Below are positions 10,661 to 21,889 of a DNA stretch of 64,000 nt, piece by piece. Made by a program: the position numbers and the translations under genes. The notes beneath the pieces are model-generated. The model was not told the DNA's origin and ran no database searches. It saw nothing but the letters and a program-made list of their open reading frames with translations. The first letter of the stretch is position 1. Each line of letters opens with the position of its first letter. Source of the DNA: Planococcus citri (taxonomy: Eukaryota; Arthropoda; Insecta; Hemiptera; Pseudococcidae); the NCBI RefSeq assembly GCF_950023065.1, contig NC_088680.1, positions 11,954,559-12,018,558 on the forward strand, read 5' to 3'.

Positions 10661-13600
10661 TAATGTAGAAAATACTCTTGAAATTTCTTTGCCTCTCTAA
10701 AATCTTCAGTTACCCACGGCTCTCTGTCTAAAGTAACCTGTTCAAATGAAACTGGCTTCAGGTCGTTTTAGTATCGCGTTAACCACGTTCGAGATAACAT
10801 GTCCTGTCCTTGCAGTGTTGCATTGAATTTTTTGTACCAACTCTTTTTGATTTGTAATAATTGTTTAGCTCTGTGATTTTTTTTTCAAGTATCAGTTGAC
10901 AGTTGTAATAATTTTTTTCGTTTGTTTATTTTGTAGTGACCATTTGATGGTGAAATAGATGTACCTCTGCAGACCACGGAAATGAAGATATGATTTCATT
11001 GCAGTTTAGTTTGGTGAGTGATTTTTATTTTTTGCATGAAACTTTTTTCATTAGGTAGCAGGAGGCTCTGTGAACGGGGGCTAATTGAACGTTTTATTTC
11101 GTTGCAAAGAGTTGTGATTTGTTGAGGGCAGATTAAATTTTTTCATCTTGGACTGAAAGTCGATTCCCCCCTCTTTTTTTTTTTGATAAAAAAAATCAGT
11201 CAGATTTTAAGATTGCTCAATGCTCTCTTTCACTTTTTTTTGAGTTTGATTGTTGATTGTTTCATTCAGACAATTTCAGATATTGTTTTGTAAAATTAGC
11301 TATAAATTAAGCGAGTCAACCGTGGCTAGGGTAGGTTTTGTAGGTCTATAGGTCTGTGGACTTATGATTTGATACAGCTCGAGGCAGATGATGAATATTT
11401 GAATGATATTCGATTACGCTGGATACAATCGAAACACGTGAATGTAACATTAAACGAATGAAAATGAAAATCCGCTTTATTCAAAGGAAGTTCAGCACAA
11501 AGGAACGAGAGCTCAACTTATTGGTAAAAACATTAGCGTGACCATTTGTACGTGTGTTATCTTGATGTAAACCTGTAGCAGCCGAAGAAAAAGGGGGATT
11601 CAGGCTATACAGTGCTTCGTATGCCCACACTTGGTACTGTTTTAATAATAATTTTCCATCTCATTAAGACAGCTCAAATGACTTTGCCAAGTCTTGACCT
11701 AATTTATAAGTACATGTACATATAATGTAGCCTACCTGTGTATAGGTATTTTTAGTCTGAAAAACAGGGTTTTGGTGCTAAAGGTAAGAGGGAGGGGTGT
11801 TTTTCGCGAACGAGGTCTGCAAGCATACGTACGTAGTCTGGTCACGTGGAGTCTCAATTTGAAAGCATGGCTTTTAGGTTAAGAAGGGCGTAAATTTACT
11901 TTTTGGCAATTATTATTATTGTAGATGTAGATGTATGTATTTTGGTTTTTATAATTAGCACGTTATAGTGTATAGAGAAAGGTAGCGATAAACGAGGATA
12001 TAAAGTAGTTTTCATTAGCTTTTCCGTCGTCGTATACCTAGTACCTACAGCTCGCCCTCTTTTCATTTTTCTTTTATTTTTATTATTTTTAATCATTATA
12101 TTTTTCGGCACTATGGCTATGGCTATCGTGACAACGAAACATAAAAAACAGCATAGGTATTGTTGCCGAAGCGTTAGAAAAAAAAATGGAAAGTTTTCAA
12201 AAGGATGGGAAAAGTGGAAGGCTTACGCAGTTGCGTATTTAAATTAGCCTCGCAGGTAAGTAAGGGTAGATAGTGAGAGTGAGAGTGATGGATTTGCTTA
12301 CCTGTAATATTTTTTTTTTCAGGCTGGGTTTGAACTTTATTCTATCTTGCGAAGGTATTTTTTTGGGACATTTTTCTGATAGATTTGCTGGGCTTCTTGA
12401 AGCTGTGTTGCAAATAATGCACATAGATCTGTATTGTTTCAATTGTGGCATTAATGCAAGATCGAGTTGGTTAGTCTATTCTAAAAATTGGAGGGCAGAG
12501 CCCAAAATGGGCTGTGTAATGTTGATTGTTTAATTTAATTGTTTAATAGGTTATAGCATTTGCACGTATACTTTTGCGGCGTTCTGGTTATGCAATTCTA
12601 TTAACACGTGTGACGCATGCACTGCAGAATAGGTATTTAATGAAGAATAGGGATACATACTACTAATTTTTTGTTGGCTCTTTTTTGATTGGATTATTTT
12701 CAATCGAGTTTTTTAAAAGTTTCAATTTTTAGTATTGCTCGTTTTTCTGTAGGCAATTTTTAATCGCCAGATTAGATGAATCATTTTCTTGTCTGGGTAT
12801 ACGAGTATGATTCGCATTCTATTTCTCAATGCTCAGATTTATTTTTGACAATTGAAGAGATATTGTGAGACTTGCGTCTGTGCAAGGCAAATCATGTAGT
12901 GTACTTTACTTTTCACCTGTTATCTTGGAATTAATTTTTTTGGTTGGTTTAATGTTTTTGTGTAGTGTTTTAATCTGGTTAATTTTTTTTCATTTTCAGT
13001 GTGTCCCACGGGTGGTGGCATAATCTCAATTTGTGTTCAATTGGAAATGATCTTCAGGATGAATATAGAATCGCTTTTTCAAACTATTGTTATTTGGCTA
13101 CGAATTTCCAATTATTTTTTAAAATAATATGTAATATCTTTCGATAATTAAGCATACGTACTTACCTGACAATTCAACCGTTAAGTTTTTCTGTTGAAAA
13201 TTAGCTCATTATGGTTGTTTTTGTTGTACCTATTTGTACATTTCATTAATTAATGTATTGATTGCATACCTATAGGTTCTTGAATTCAATCTTTCATGTT
13301 TTTTTGTTTTTTTTTCAAATTCGAAGACATTTTTATTTCATTGTACCTACCTACCTATTTTTATGAAAAAAAAGAAAGAAATTTCCATGCTAAAAATCAA
13401 TTTTTTATTAATGAAAAAAAATCATTAAAATTTTTGGCCGACAGTCTTAATTGTTTTTTTTTTTTAGTTTTGATTGCACAATAAATGTTAACAATTTGTT
13501 CATATTTTTTTTCAAATTGAAGAAATTTTAGCGTTTTTAAATTCGTTGATTTTTTTTAAAGTACTTTTCTCTAATTGCGTTCAAAGGCTTTTTTTTGATC

Positions 13601-14479
13601 ATTTTCTAGTTGAAAAAAATCCATTTCCTACATAAATTCTTACCTATCTATGCATCTTAATTTAGTTTTGACACAATCACGAGTAATTCAAGACTGGTCA
13701 AGGATTGTAGTCTTTTGGAAATAATTTATTTGATGTCATTCTACATTGTACATAGTTATTGAAATTATTTTTTAATTTGTGATAAAATTAAATTTCTTGG
13801 AATTTAATAGGTAAAGAAGTAATGACTTTTTTTCTTTTTTGTGTTGAACGCATTTTTGCATAAGAGTAGTTTTGGCCTGAATTTTCTAATTATAAATTAC
13901 TTTAACCAAAATGTACTAATTCTGTGATCGTTTTGTCGCTTCAATAAAAAATTACAGGAGTTTTTTTAATATTATTTATTATTTTTATTTATTAATTTTT
14001 TATTAATATTCAATATGAATAATTTACTTACCTGTTTTTCACTTTATTTGCGAATTTTCTTCTAAAATTGGTTGAAATGTGGCCATTATTCAGCATACAT
14101 ACATACTATGATAGATATTTTTGAAATGAAGATTTTCATCATTTTGAATATCGTGAATGATTTTTTTTTTTTCATACAAGAGATTTAAATTTTGAGTATG
14201 CGATGGTGAATACTTAGTTCGATGTTATGTTCTTAGTCTCTATACGAAATACAAGGGCCCAGAACAAAGTGAAGATTTCGATCAATTTTATCTACCTATC
14301 TAGCTCCTTCATTTCATATGGTCGGCAACCCAATTTACACTTGTGCAGTTTGTGTGTAGGATATTCTTGAAATAAAATAGGTACGCAAGACTGTGAGTGC
14401 AAAAAATTTAATAATAGAAAAATTCGTTTGGGGTTTTTCAAAGAAGCCGACAATGATTCGCCTGGATTGTGATTAATTT
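10661..14479. other. No gene seen
   Basis: AT-rich sequence with poly-T runs. A plus-strand acceptor-like TTTTTTTTTTCAG at about 12320 leads into an open stretch of about 70 codons (to 12531), but no partner exon or domain is recognisable, so it is not called a gene. Confidence 0.45.
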
Positions 14480-16315
14480 TTAATTATTATTACTTTTTTT
14501 GTTGTAGGTACTTATTTTTGAGATGTCACAAAATTTTTGAAGGTATTTTATCGTTATTTTCGGATCTTTTTGCTCCTTTTTTCCATTCTTTTTGGTATTT
14601 TTCAGTTCTTTGAAGTTCGTTTAAAAAACTAACAGAATGAAAAAAAAAAACAGAACAAAAAACAATCGGATTTTAATATTTCAGTTTCAGTTTCTGCAAG
14701 CTAATTTTTTCGGATCTTTGATTTTGTTTTTTTCAATTTCATGTTTCCATTTTTTCCCCTCGATTTTTGATTCTTTGGTTTCAGTTTTCGTTTTCGTTCT
14801 TGGGTTTTCAGGGTTGTGATGAACTGATGACGAAATTTTTGAGTCTCATCTGTTGGGTTGTGTTTCCAAAAACCTATTTCATTCTCACTTTCATCCTTAA
14901 TTTTTAATTTCAGTTCCCTTTTCCGTTCCCACAATATTGAGTTTTTGGATTCAGTTCAGAGCCGTTTTTCACTGTTCCTTCATGTTTTTGGTTATTTTAC
15001 GTTATTTTTGTTTTTTATCGTTTTTTTTTTCGTTCTTTTTTGCTCTTTTTGCTGTTTTTTTTTTTTTTTTTTTTTTTTAGTTGTTTTTAAGTACTTGAAA
15101 TAACGAAAAAGAATGGTAAAAATAGGATTTCTTGTTTTCAGTTTTCGTTCTGTTTCGGTTTTTCATTTTCTATATTCTTTGTTATTTTCGTTACTTTTGT
15201 CAAAAAATTTTTGGTCTCTGTTGGGTTTCTGTTTCCCAAAACCTATTTCTTCTCACTTTCATCTTTAATTTTTAATTTCAATTTTGTTCTATAGCTTTTG
15301 GATTTATTTCAGAACCGTTTTTCACAATTCATTTATTTTTTGTTATTTTAAGTTTTTTTTTGTTTTTTAATATTTTTTTTTCAATTCTTGGTTTTTAGTT
15401 TTCGTTCTGTTTCTGCTCTTCCATTTTTATTATTTTTGGTTAGTTTTGTTTTTTATCGTGTTTTTTTATATTTTCATTTTTGTTCTTTTTGGTTAGTTTT
15501 GTTTTTTATCGTGTTTTTTACCTAAATTCTTTTCCGTTCTTTCTGTCGTTTTTTTTCCTTTTTGTTCTTTCAGTTCTTTTTTTGTAGGTACAGAAAAAAA
15601 TTAAAAAGAATTGTAAAAAATGAATGTTTTGTTTTCAAGTTTTGTTCTTTCATTTTTTCAGATTTTGGTTGTAATTCTTGATTTTGTCCTTTCAATTTTG
15701 TTTCTGCTCTTTCTTATTTCTTGGTGTTTTCCTGTTCTTCAGTTACTGTTTCTGTTTCCATTCTATTTGTTTTCAAAACCCTGCCGTTTTTCAAAATCGT
15801 GCTCATGTACTTTTCATTTTATGTTATTTTTGGTTCCTTTTTGTGTTTTTTTTTTCTGTTTTAAAATAATCCGTTCCTTTTCCCGTTGGGGGGGGGCGAG
15901 GGAAGGTTTCAGGTTTTATAAATTCGTTTCAGTTTCTTGGCTTCATTTTGTTTTTACTTTTTTTCTTTACTCAATTTTTTTTTATTAGTATTTTCTTGTT
16001 CTTCGATTTTCCTTTGTTCATTCTTTTTGTTTTCAAAACCGTGCCACTTTTCAGAATCGTTTTACTTTTCATTTTATGTTATTTTTGGTTCCGTTTTGTT
16101 TTGTTTTTTCTATTTTTTTAAATCAGTTCCTTTCATGTTTTTTTTTGGGGGGGGGGGTCAGTTTTTTTATTTGTTGTTTCTTGGCTTGATTCTGTGTTTC
16201 ATCTTTTTTTCTTTACTCCAATTAGGTTTCTTGCCAAAATTCTGTTTCCACTAAAAAACTAAAACAAAAAAACGGTTCTGTTTCCGCTTCCTTTCTCATT
16301 CTTTCAGTTGTCACT
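14480..16315 (+). repeat. Long pyrimidine-biased tract with TTTTCGTTCTG-type iterations
   Basis: The plus strand is overwhelmingly T with scattered C and few purines for about 1.8 kb. Words like TTCAGTTTTCGTTCTGTTTC recur loosely. It includes a pure T run of more than 20 at about 15056-15080. Hydrophobic F/L-rich open frames here are a by-product of the composition. Confidence 0.75.
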
Positions 16316-16320
16316 GCCCT

Positions 16321-16985
16321 GGACAAAATTAACGGAACACCAATAAAGCTCAACGTGGAGTCCTGGAGTCGGCCATTATAAATAATGTAATTTTAAATCA
16401 AAGGAGAACGACGTCATGCTGTGAGCAGGTGTGTCGATGTAAGATAAAGTGAATTTGAAATTTTTCATATTGTGGAGATAGTAGGGCAGGTGATACTTAC
16501 ATGTCATAAAAATTTTGTATTGTTAAAAGGCTCCACGTGGAGCAGGGCCATTTGGAATAATTTTGAGCAGATGTGCCGATAAAGGATTTTAAATTTCGAA
16601 AACACAATAGCGAAAAAGGGTACATTGAAGGAGGGGCTTCTATGCTTAGGTGACCTGCCTGTTTATTGGCTCAGTTGTTCGCTGGCAGCCGTCGAGGTAG
16701 GTTGTCAGCATTAGTGTCTTGTGTGATTTTGAGATTTAATTTTTCGTATGTGGTCGTGTTTGTGATTTCGGTGACGCGGTTTTTTTTTTTCAATTTTATT
16801 ATGTGCATTTTAATTTTAAATTTCGATTAACGCGATAATTAATGCCAAATTTAATGTTTTTAGTGCCTAAATGAGGAGGATGCGGTGCAATGCTGATTGG
16901 TGAGTGTATTATTTAATTTTATTGGTGCTTTTGGTATTTTTTTTGATCTTTAATTACCGATTTAAACTTGGTGATGGGTTTATTT
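16321..16985 (+). repeat. Left terminal inverted repeat of the 6.2-kb element
   Basis: It begins near GGACAAAATTAACGG and holds an exon-1 end at 16696 (GTCGAG|GTAGGT) and a 36-base exon at 16864-16899. It also contains the perfect palindrome GCTCCACGTGGAGC (16530-16543) around a CACGTG E-box. It matches the right arm throughout, with substitutions and small gaps. Confidence 0.85.
16864..16899 (+). other. 36-base exon in left TIR (plus strand)
   Basis: Bounded by an acceptor (AATGTTTTTAG|TGCC) and a donor (GATTG|GTGAGTG). Its mirror in the right TIR is also 36 bases with both splice sites kept. The upstream exon ends at 16696. Confidence 0.6.
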
Positions 16986-17394
16986 TTTATGTAGGTATTG
17001 CGAATTATTTAATTTTTGGTTTAAAATTTGGAAAATTTTTTCGAAATTTGATAGCGAGGTTGGTGGTGAATTTTTTTGGAATTTCATGAATAATCAGCTG
17101 CTTTTTTTAATATGTATATTAGTTCATTATGCAAATTTTCAATTAGAATGTGGAAATTTTCTAAATATTAGTTCATTATGCAAATTTTTAATGAGAGTGT
17201 GGAATTTTTTATCAAAATTTTGCTTTTTCTTAGTTGAATTTTTCCCTTTGGACTTTCACATTTTTGAATTTTTGTTACCTAGTTTAATTAAGGGAGTGGG
17301 GGAGGGGAGGTCATTTTGGGCATTTGTTTTTTTTTTCAATTTTTGAGTAAGAACTTTATCAGAATTATAAACATTTTTTATTTTTCATTGTGCA

Positions 17395-17697
17395 AATTAT
17401 TCATTGTTTTGTTTGCTTGTTTTTTTTCATTTTTCTTTTTGAAAAATTTCATTGTTTTGTTTGCTTGCTTTTTTTAATCTCATTTTTTTCAATTTTTCAT
17501 TATGTTTTGTATGCTTGCTTTGTTATCTCATTTTTTTTTCAATTTTCTCATTGTTTTGTTTGCTTGCTTTTTTTAATGTCATTTTTTTCAATTTTTTAAT
17601 TATGTTTTGTTTGCTTGCGCTTTTTTTAATTTCATTTTTTGCAATTATTCATTGTGTTTGCTTGTTTATCTATTTTTTTATTTTCTTATTTCAATAG
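17395..17697 (+). repeat. ~50-bp minisatellite, about six copies
   Basis: The word TTGTTTGCTTG, with a T-rich tail, recurs at about 17401, 17449, 17497, 17547, 17598 and 17647. It ends in a polypyrimidine tract and an acceptor (TTTCAATAG) directly before the open frame at 17698. Confidence 0.75.
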
Positions 17698-18219
17698 ATG
17701 CCATTTTGTACATTTCAATGTATGAGACAGCATCACGATAAATCCGTCTTTACAATTCGAATTGTGTCATGGAGCAATAGTCTCTCTATTGTTTCACGAC
17801 CCCTTTCTGTTGAAAGACCATCGTTAGGTTCTTTTCACAAGCATCGTTGCCCAAAAGGCTCGCCATTTGGTCAATATGCTTTGGTGATAGGTTTGTTTTG
17901 CAGTCTTGATTTCTGTCCTGTGAGGATGTCGGTCACCATACCTGCCTCACTGGTCAGTTTCTCGTCTTGCAAAACTACCAGGTATCCGTGCAAAACCCAA
18001 CAAAGGGTGATTGCTCGGTACATCTATGTAACCCCCGCATTACGCGGAAACCTTGGCTTCCGAAAGCTCGGCGCAGCGAGGATGTTGGCCACGAACTGGA
18101 CGCTTCGTCACTCGTTAATTCAGGTGCCCTACGTAGCTCGCTTGCGAGAATTAAGTAAATCGGATCGGGAGGAGAATAAGGTCTTGTGGCCCTCATCCAG
18201 GCGCACGCTGTGCCGGTAG
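17698..18219 (+). CDS. Hypothetical 173-residue protein inside the 6.2-kb element
   Basis: The frame opens with ATG exactly at the first base after a good acceptor (TTCTTATTTCAATAG). Splicing from the 36-base exon at 16899 would therefore place the start codon at an exon boundary. The product is basic, with cysteines in the N-terminal half, and has no domain I recognise. Base composition from about 17.99 kb on is much richer in GC than the flanks. A strong donor (CAG|GTAAGTAAG) at 18942 and an acceptor at 19917 followed by AATAAA at 19949 suggest that the frame sits in a longer spliced RNA with a long 3' part. It could equally be a chance frame in a non-coding RNA. Part of it (RMSVTIPAS) matches RMSVPIPAS read on the minus strand at about 19.37 kb. 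Confidence 0.35.
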   Translation: MPFCTFQCMRQHHDKSVFTIRIVSWSNSLSIVSRPLSVERPSLGSFHKHRCPKGSPFGQYALVIGLFCSLDFCPVRMSVTIPASLVSFSSCKTTRYPCKTQQRVIARYIYVTPALRGNLGFRKLGAARMLATNWTLRHSLIQVPYVARLRELSKSDREENKVLWPSSRRTLCR

Positions 18220-18465
18220 GGGCCAAGGAGGACTAGCCCCTGCTACGGCCTCGCGTACAGACTTACCTTTACGATGACCGTCGTCACGATCTGTTGATCG
18301 CTCAGGCCAGTAAGTCCGAAGTGCAGTTGGAGTTCTGAGTAGGTGGTCAGTTGTACTGGTCGGTCTGTATGAGTTGTCAAGCACTTGTGGCGATATCCAC
18401 CCATGACCAAGAGCTTGACTAGAGGCCGAGTGTTGTATTACATGAGGCTGTGTCGCTCAATTTAT

Positions 18466-18867
18466 ACAACTGGAGGTCTTTAAGATCTCCTGTAGTGAGT
18501 TGAACTTCGATGAGTGTTGACAATTGCTATTAAGTGGCAAAGCTGTTCATTGCTACATTGAAGACTCATGCTGGCTTGAAACAATTGGAGGTCTTGTAGA
18601 TATCCAATATTGAGTTGGAACTTCAATGAGCATGGTCTATCGCCGAGAGGCAAGACCACTGCTGAAACAACTGGAGGTCTTTAAGATCTCCTGTAGTGAG
18701 TTGAACTTCGATGAGTGTTGACAATTGCTATTAAGTGGCAAAGCTGTTCATTGCTACATTGAAGACTCATGCTGGCTTGAAACAATTGGAGGTCTTGTAG
18801 ATATCCAATATTGAGTTGGAACTTCAATGAGCATGGTCTATCGCCGAGAGGCAAGACCACTGCTGAA
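18466..18867 (+). repeat. Perfect 201-bp tandem duplication
   Basis: Bases 18466-18666 and 18667-18867 read the same over their whole length when compared line by line. Each unit itself contains two related halves beginning ACAACTGGAGGTC and ACAATTGGAGGTC. Identity between the copies points to a very recent duplication or an assembly artefact. Confidence 0.92.
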
Positions 18868-19019
18868 CATTGAAGACCTTGGAGGAATTCTTCGACTTGG
18901 AGGAATTCGCCAATCTTGGTAAAGGTACATGGAGCAATTCAGGTAAGTAAGAAATCATAGTGAATCTTCGAATAAACGTTCATCGTTCACGAATCGTCGA
19001 ATTATCATCGTTCAATCAA

Positions 19020-19115
19020 CTAATCATTCATCAAAATGATTCGATAAATTCGATAAATCGATAAATTCGATAAATCGATATTATTCGATCGATAAAATTA
19101 TTCGATAAATCGACA
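19020..19115. repeat. ATTCGATAA microsatellite
   Basis: Iterations of GATAAATTCGATAAATCG and shorter variants, between the 18942 donor and the next exon candidate. Confidence 0.7.
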
Positions 19116-19917
19116 AAATGTTCGGCAAGTAAAAATTTGAATTTGCACAGGGTTCTCTCAGTTTTTTTTCGGTACTAAACAGACCGTCCGGTAGGAACCT
19201 TTTTTCACCACTCCGCCATCTCCAAAGCCAGGTACCCAACTGCCTTGTGCAGTCCTACCTAGCTTCAAAGATAGCAGCACATAAAACTCGAAAATAAGCA
19301 GACTTTTTTGCCCAGGGGTGCCTGATAACCTGACGATTCAAAACACTGAACCCCGAGGCAGGTATGGGGACCGACATCCTCAGAATGCAGCATAAAGTCC
19401 GCCAAGCTACCTTCACAAGACGTATTTTGATATAGACATGAATAAACTGTCGAATCAAAAATTGTATCCTGTGGTGAAACTTAACTAACTAGACTTTTAC
19501 CTACAGTCTTATACAAGGTGAAAAGAGCCATGAAACAACGAAAACCTTTCGTTGCCTCCGGACCCAATTCACATTGCTGACCAATGGGATGCGTTGCCAT
19601 CTCACGCACAGAAATGTGCAAGATGACATCACACACTGAGACACCTGAACCGCGATTCATTTTAGAGGCCAAAACGTGTAATTTTGTATCAGTTTGGATC
19701 GAAAGAGGAATTTTTTCAAATTACCAGAAGAAGCGTGCCAATCACGCCCCCCTGTCGCGTTAGCACGCCGAACTTACGAGTTCGACGAGGTCCCAGCCCC
19801 TACGACGTGGACGTGCGACTAGGAGTTGGAACAAGAAACGGATCTTGCTCCCGTTTAGGGGCCATAATTTCATAATTACCTGTAATTTATGTGAGATGTG
19901 TATTTTTTTTGTTTCAG

Positions 19918-19980
19918 GATGAAGAAATGCTCCGGAAGATGTAACTGAAATAAATAAATACATGCATAAAGTGTTGGAAT
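19918..19980 (+). other. Candidate 3' terminal exon of the plus-strand transcript
   Basis: A strong acceptor (TTTTTTTTTGTTTCAG) ends at 19917. The exon has an AATAAA signal at 19949-19954 and stops in several frames. It fits as the last exon after the 18942 donor. Confidence 0.45.
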
Positions 19981-20093
19981 TATTTCATTAAAATATAAAA
20001 TTTATCATGCAGCCTACAAAACAGTATATTTTGAGATTGTGTTTGTTATTGAAAAATTAAACATGCAGTTATGTACTTTTGATAATTACTCAC

Positions 20094-20809
20094 CTCAGCT
20101 AATGTTTCTCTTCATTCATGAGATTCATCGTTGTCACTGGTCAGGTCCAAAATACAAAATACAACTGAATAAAACCTGCAAAAATAACTTAGGTTTAGCT
20201 ACCTACATGCAATAAAACAGATTCAAATATATCGAGTAAATTGGTAAACGGTATCACTGATTAAAGTAAGTAACTCAGAACATGTTCTAAGGTTAAGGTA
20301 CACAATAAATTTTAAATACAAAGAAAGAAAATTTGCCAGGTAATGTATTGGATTGAAATCAAATCAGGTAAGAACTCACCTTCACTAAATGTTCAACCAA
20401 ATGCTTGAATTTCGTTGATAAAATCTGCAAACAAAAACAACGATTTAGTCCAAGAACACAAGAGTCTAAAATCTACGCATTCTGCATCAAAAATACAAAG
20501 CATTGTGCCCAGTAAATCATTCAAAGACAACTGAGCTACTTGAAGAAAAACTTCCAAGCGTATTAATTATGGAATTGAACTCGTTTAATGTGCAATTATT
20601 ATGCTACAATATCTAGAAAACAAATCAAAAGTTGCAATTATTGTTTCTTTGCACTTACTGGGCACTAAAACTTTGGATCGGCAATTAAAATGATAATATA
20701 TTGAAAGGTTTAATGATTACTCACCTCAACTGATATTCTGCGAAGCATTGTTACAGGTACAGGAAGAAATGAAACTTCCATTTCGTTCATATTTGTTGAA
20801 TGCACAGAT
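20094..20809 (-). CDS. Three spliced minus-strand exons with a ~50-residue open frame
   Basis: Three exons stand out on the minus strand: 20809-20725, 20424-20380 and 20175-20094. Each has a polypyrimidine-AG acceptor (e.g. TTTTTTTCTTTTTCAG) and a GTGAGT-type donor. Joined, they keep one frame open from an ATG at about 20793 through both junctions to a TGA in the third exon, about 50 residues in all, starting MNEMEVSFLP and ending in FGPDQ. Upstream on the same strand are the right-TIR exons ending at 22175 and 21974, so this looks like the transcript driven from the right end. I do not recognise the product. The splice structure is firmer than the coding claim, and the RNA may be non-coding. 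Confidence 0.42.
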
Positions 20810-21711
20810 CTGAAAAAGAAAAAAAATCAATTAGAACAAAATTCGTGCAATTACAATAGGTACATGAAAAATACGAAAAAAAGGTAACAATAAATTAACC
20901 AACAAAACTTACATCTATCTAAATGAGGAATGTTCGGCCAAATGTTGAAGAAATAATGAGAAAAGACAGTGACACGATGTGGAATTTGCAGCGTTAATAA
21001 AGTTGCATAACCTGTTTGCCGTAAATGCAATGAGAATGCAGCGAGGACGATGTTAATAGAATTGCATAACCGGGACGCCGTAAATACGCAATATAGACGA
21101 ATAAATCGACCAAAAGATCAATTCAGGTAGGTAATTCATAAGGAATTTTAAAAAAGGAATTTTAAATTCGGATGAAAAAAAAGGTCACCAGAAAATTAAA
21201 AAAAAAATATGAATTCAAGTGAATTCAAAAAACACTGTAAAGTTTGCCAAGAAAAAAAGTAAAATACAAATTTCAAGAAACACTTTAAGGGTCACAAAAA
21301 AAGAAATTTAAATAGGAAAAATGAAATAAATTTGAGAAAAATGGTAATTCATGCGTGAGAATTTTGAAAAAAGAATCTAATGAAAAAAGTAAATTGAATT
21401 TGGAGAAAATTGAACTTAATTGTAACCTGTAAAATAATTAAATTGTAAGGCATCGACATTAAGTAACTTTTTGTGGTGGGGGGACATGGGGGAGAAGTTA
21501 AAAAGTATCAAAAAATGAAAAAAAATTGGTGAACTTCTTAAAGCTTACCTAGGATTTTTAGGTCAAAATCATCTAAATACAAAATCTATCAAGGTTACCA
21601 CATTAAAATTCAAAGAATTGCCATAAAACCTAAAAAAATGAAGAATTTGAAAAAAATTTAAAAGAATGAATTTTGGTAGATTTTTTTAGACCAAAATTAT
21701 CCTAATAAAAA

Positions 21712-21885
21712 ATGTATAAACAGGTTGCAAGAACTGTGTTAACAAAATCACAACACAGCCACATCGGAAATAAAAATTCTCAAAATCAGGCAGATACGTT
21801 AACAACCTGCCTTGACCACTGCCAGCAAAATACTGAGCCAATAAAAAGGCAGGGCAGAGGACACCCAAGCATAAAATTCAAAAAT
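21712..21885 (-). repeat. Extra partial copy of the TIR interior
   Basis: This segment resembles 22080-22245 in the same orientation (GTTAACAACCTGCCTTGACC versus GTTAACAACCTACCTTGATG; ACTGAGCCAA; CACCCAAGCAT). The exon-1 donor GTAGGT is here GCAGGT, a weaker GC-type site. Confidence 0.7.
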
Positions 21886-21889
21886 GTAA

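Larger units (their letters stand above)
17913..19391. repeat. Internal inverted repeat pair
   Basis: The segment around 17913-17990 (GAGGATGTCGGT, then CATACCTGCCTC) recurs in reverse complement at about 19312-19391. It suggests that the element halves are diverged mirror copies on either side of an 18.4-19.2-kb core. The exact ends of the arms are approximate. Confidence 0.65.

Noticed and set aside
14637..17697. Series of F/L-rich hydrophobic frames that look like membrane proteins
   Set aside because: They follow from the T-rich strand; TTT and CTT codons create false membrane segments.
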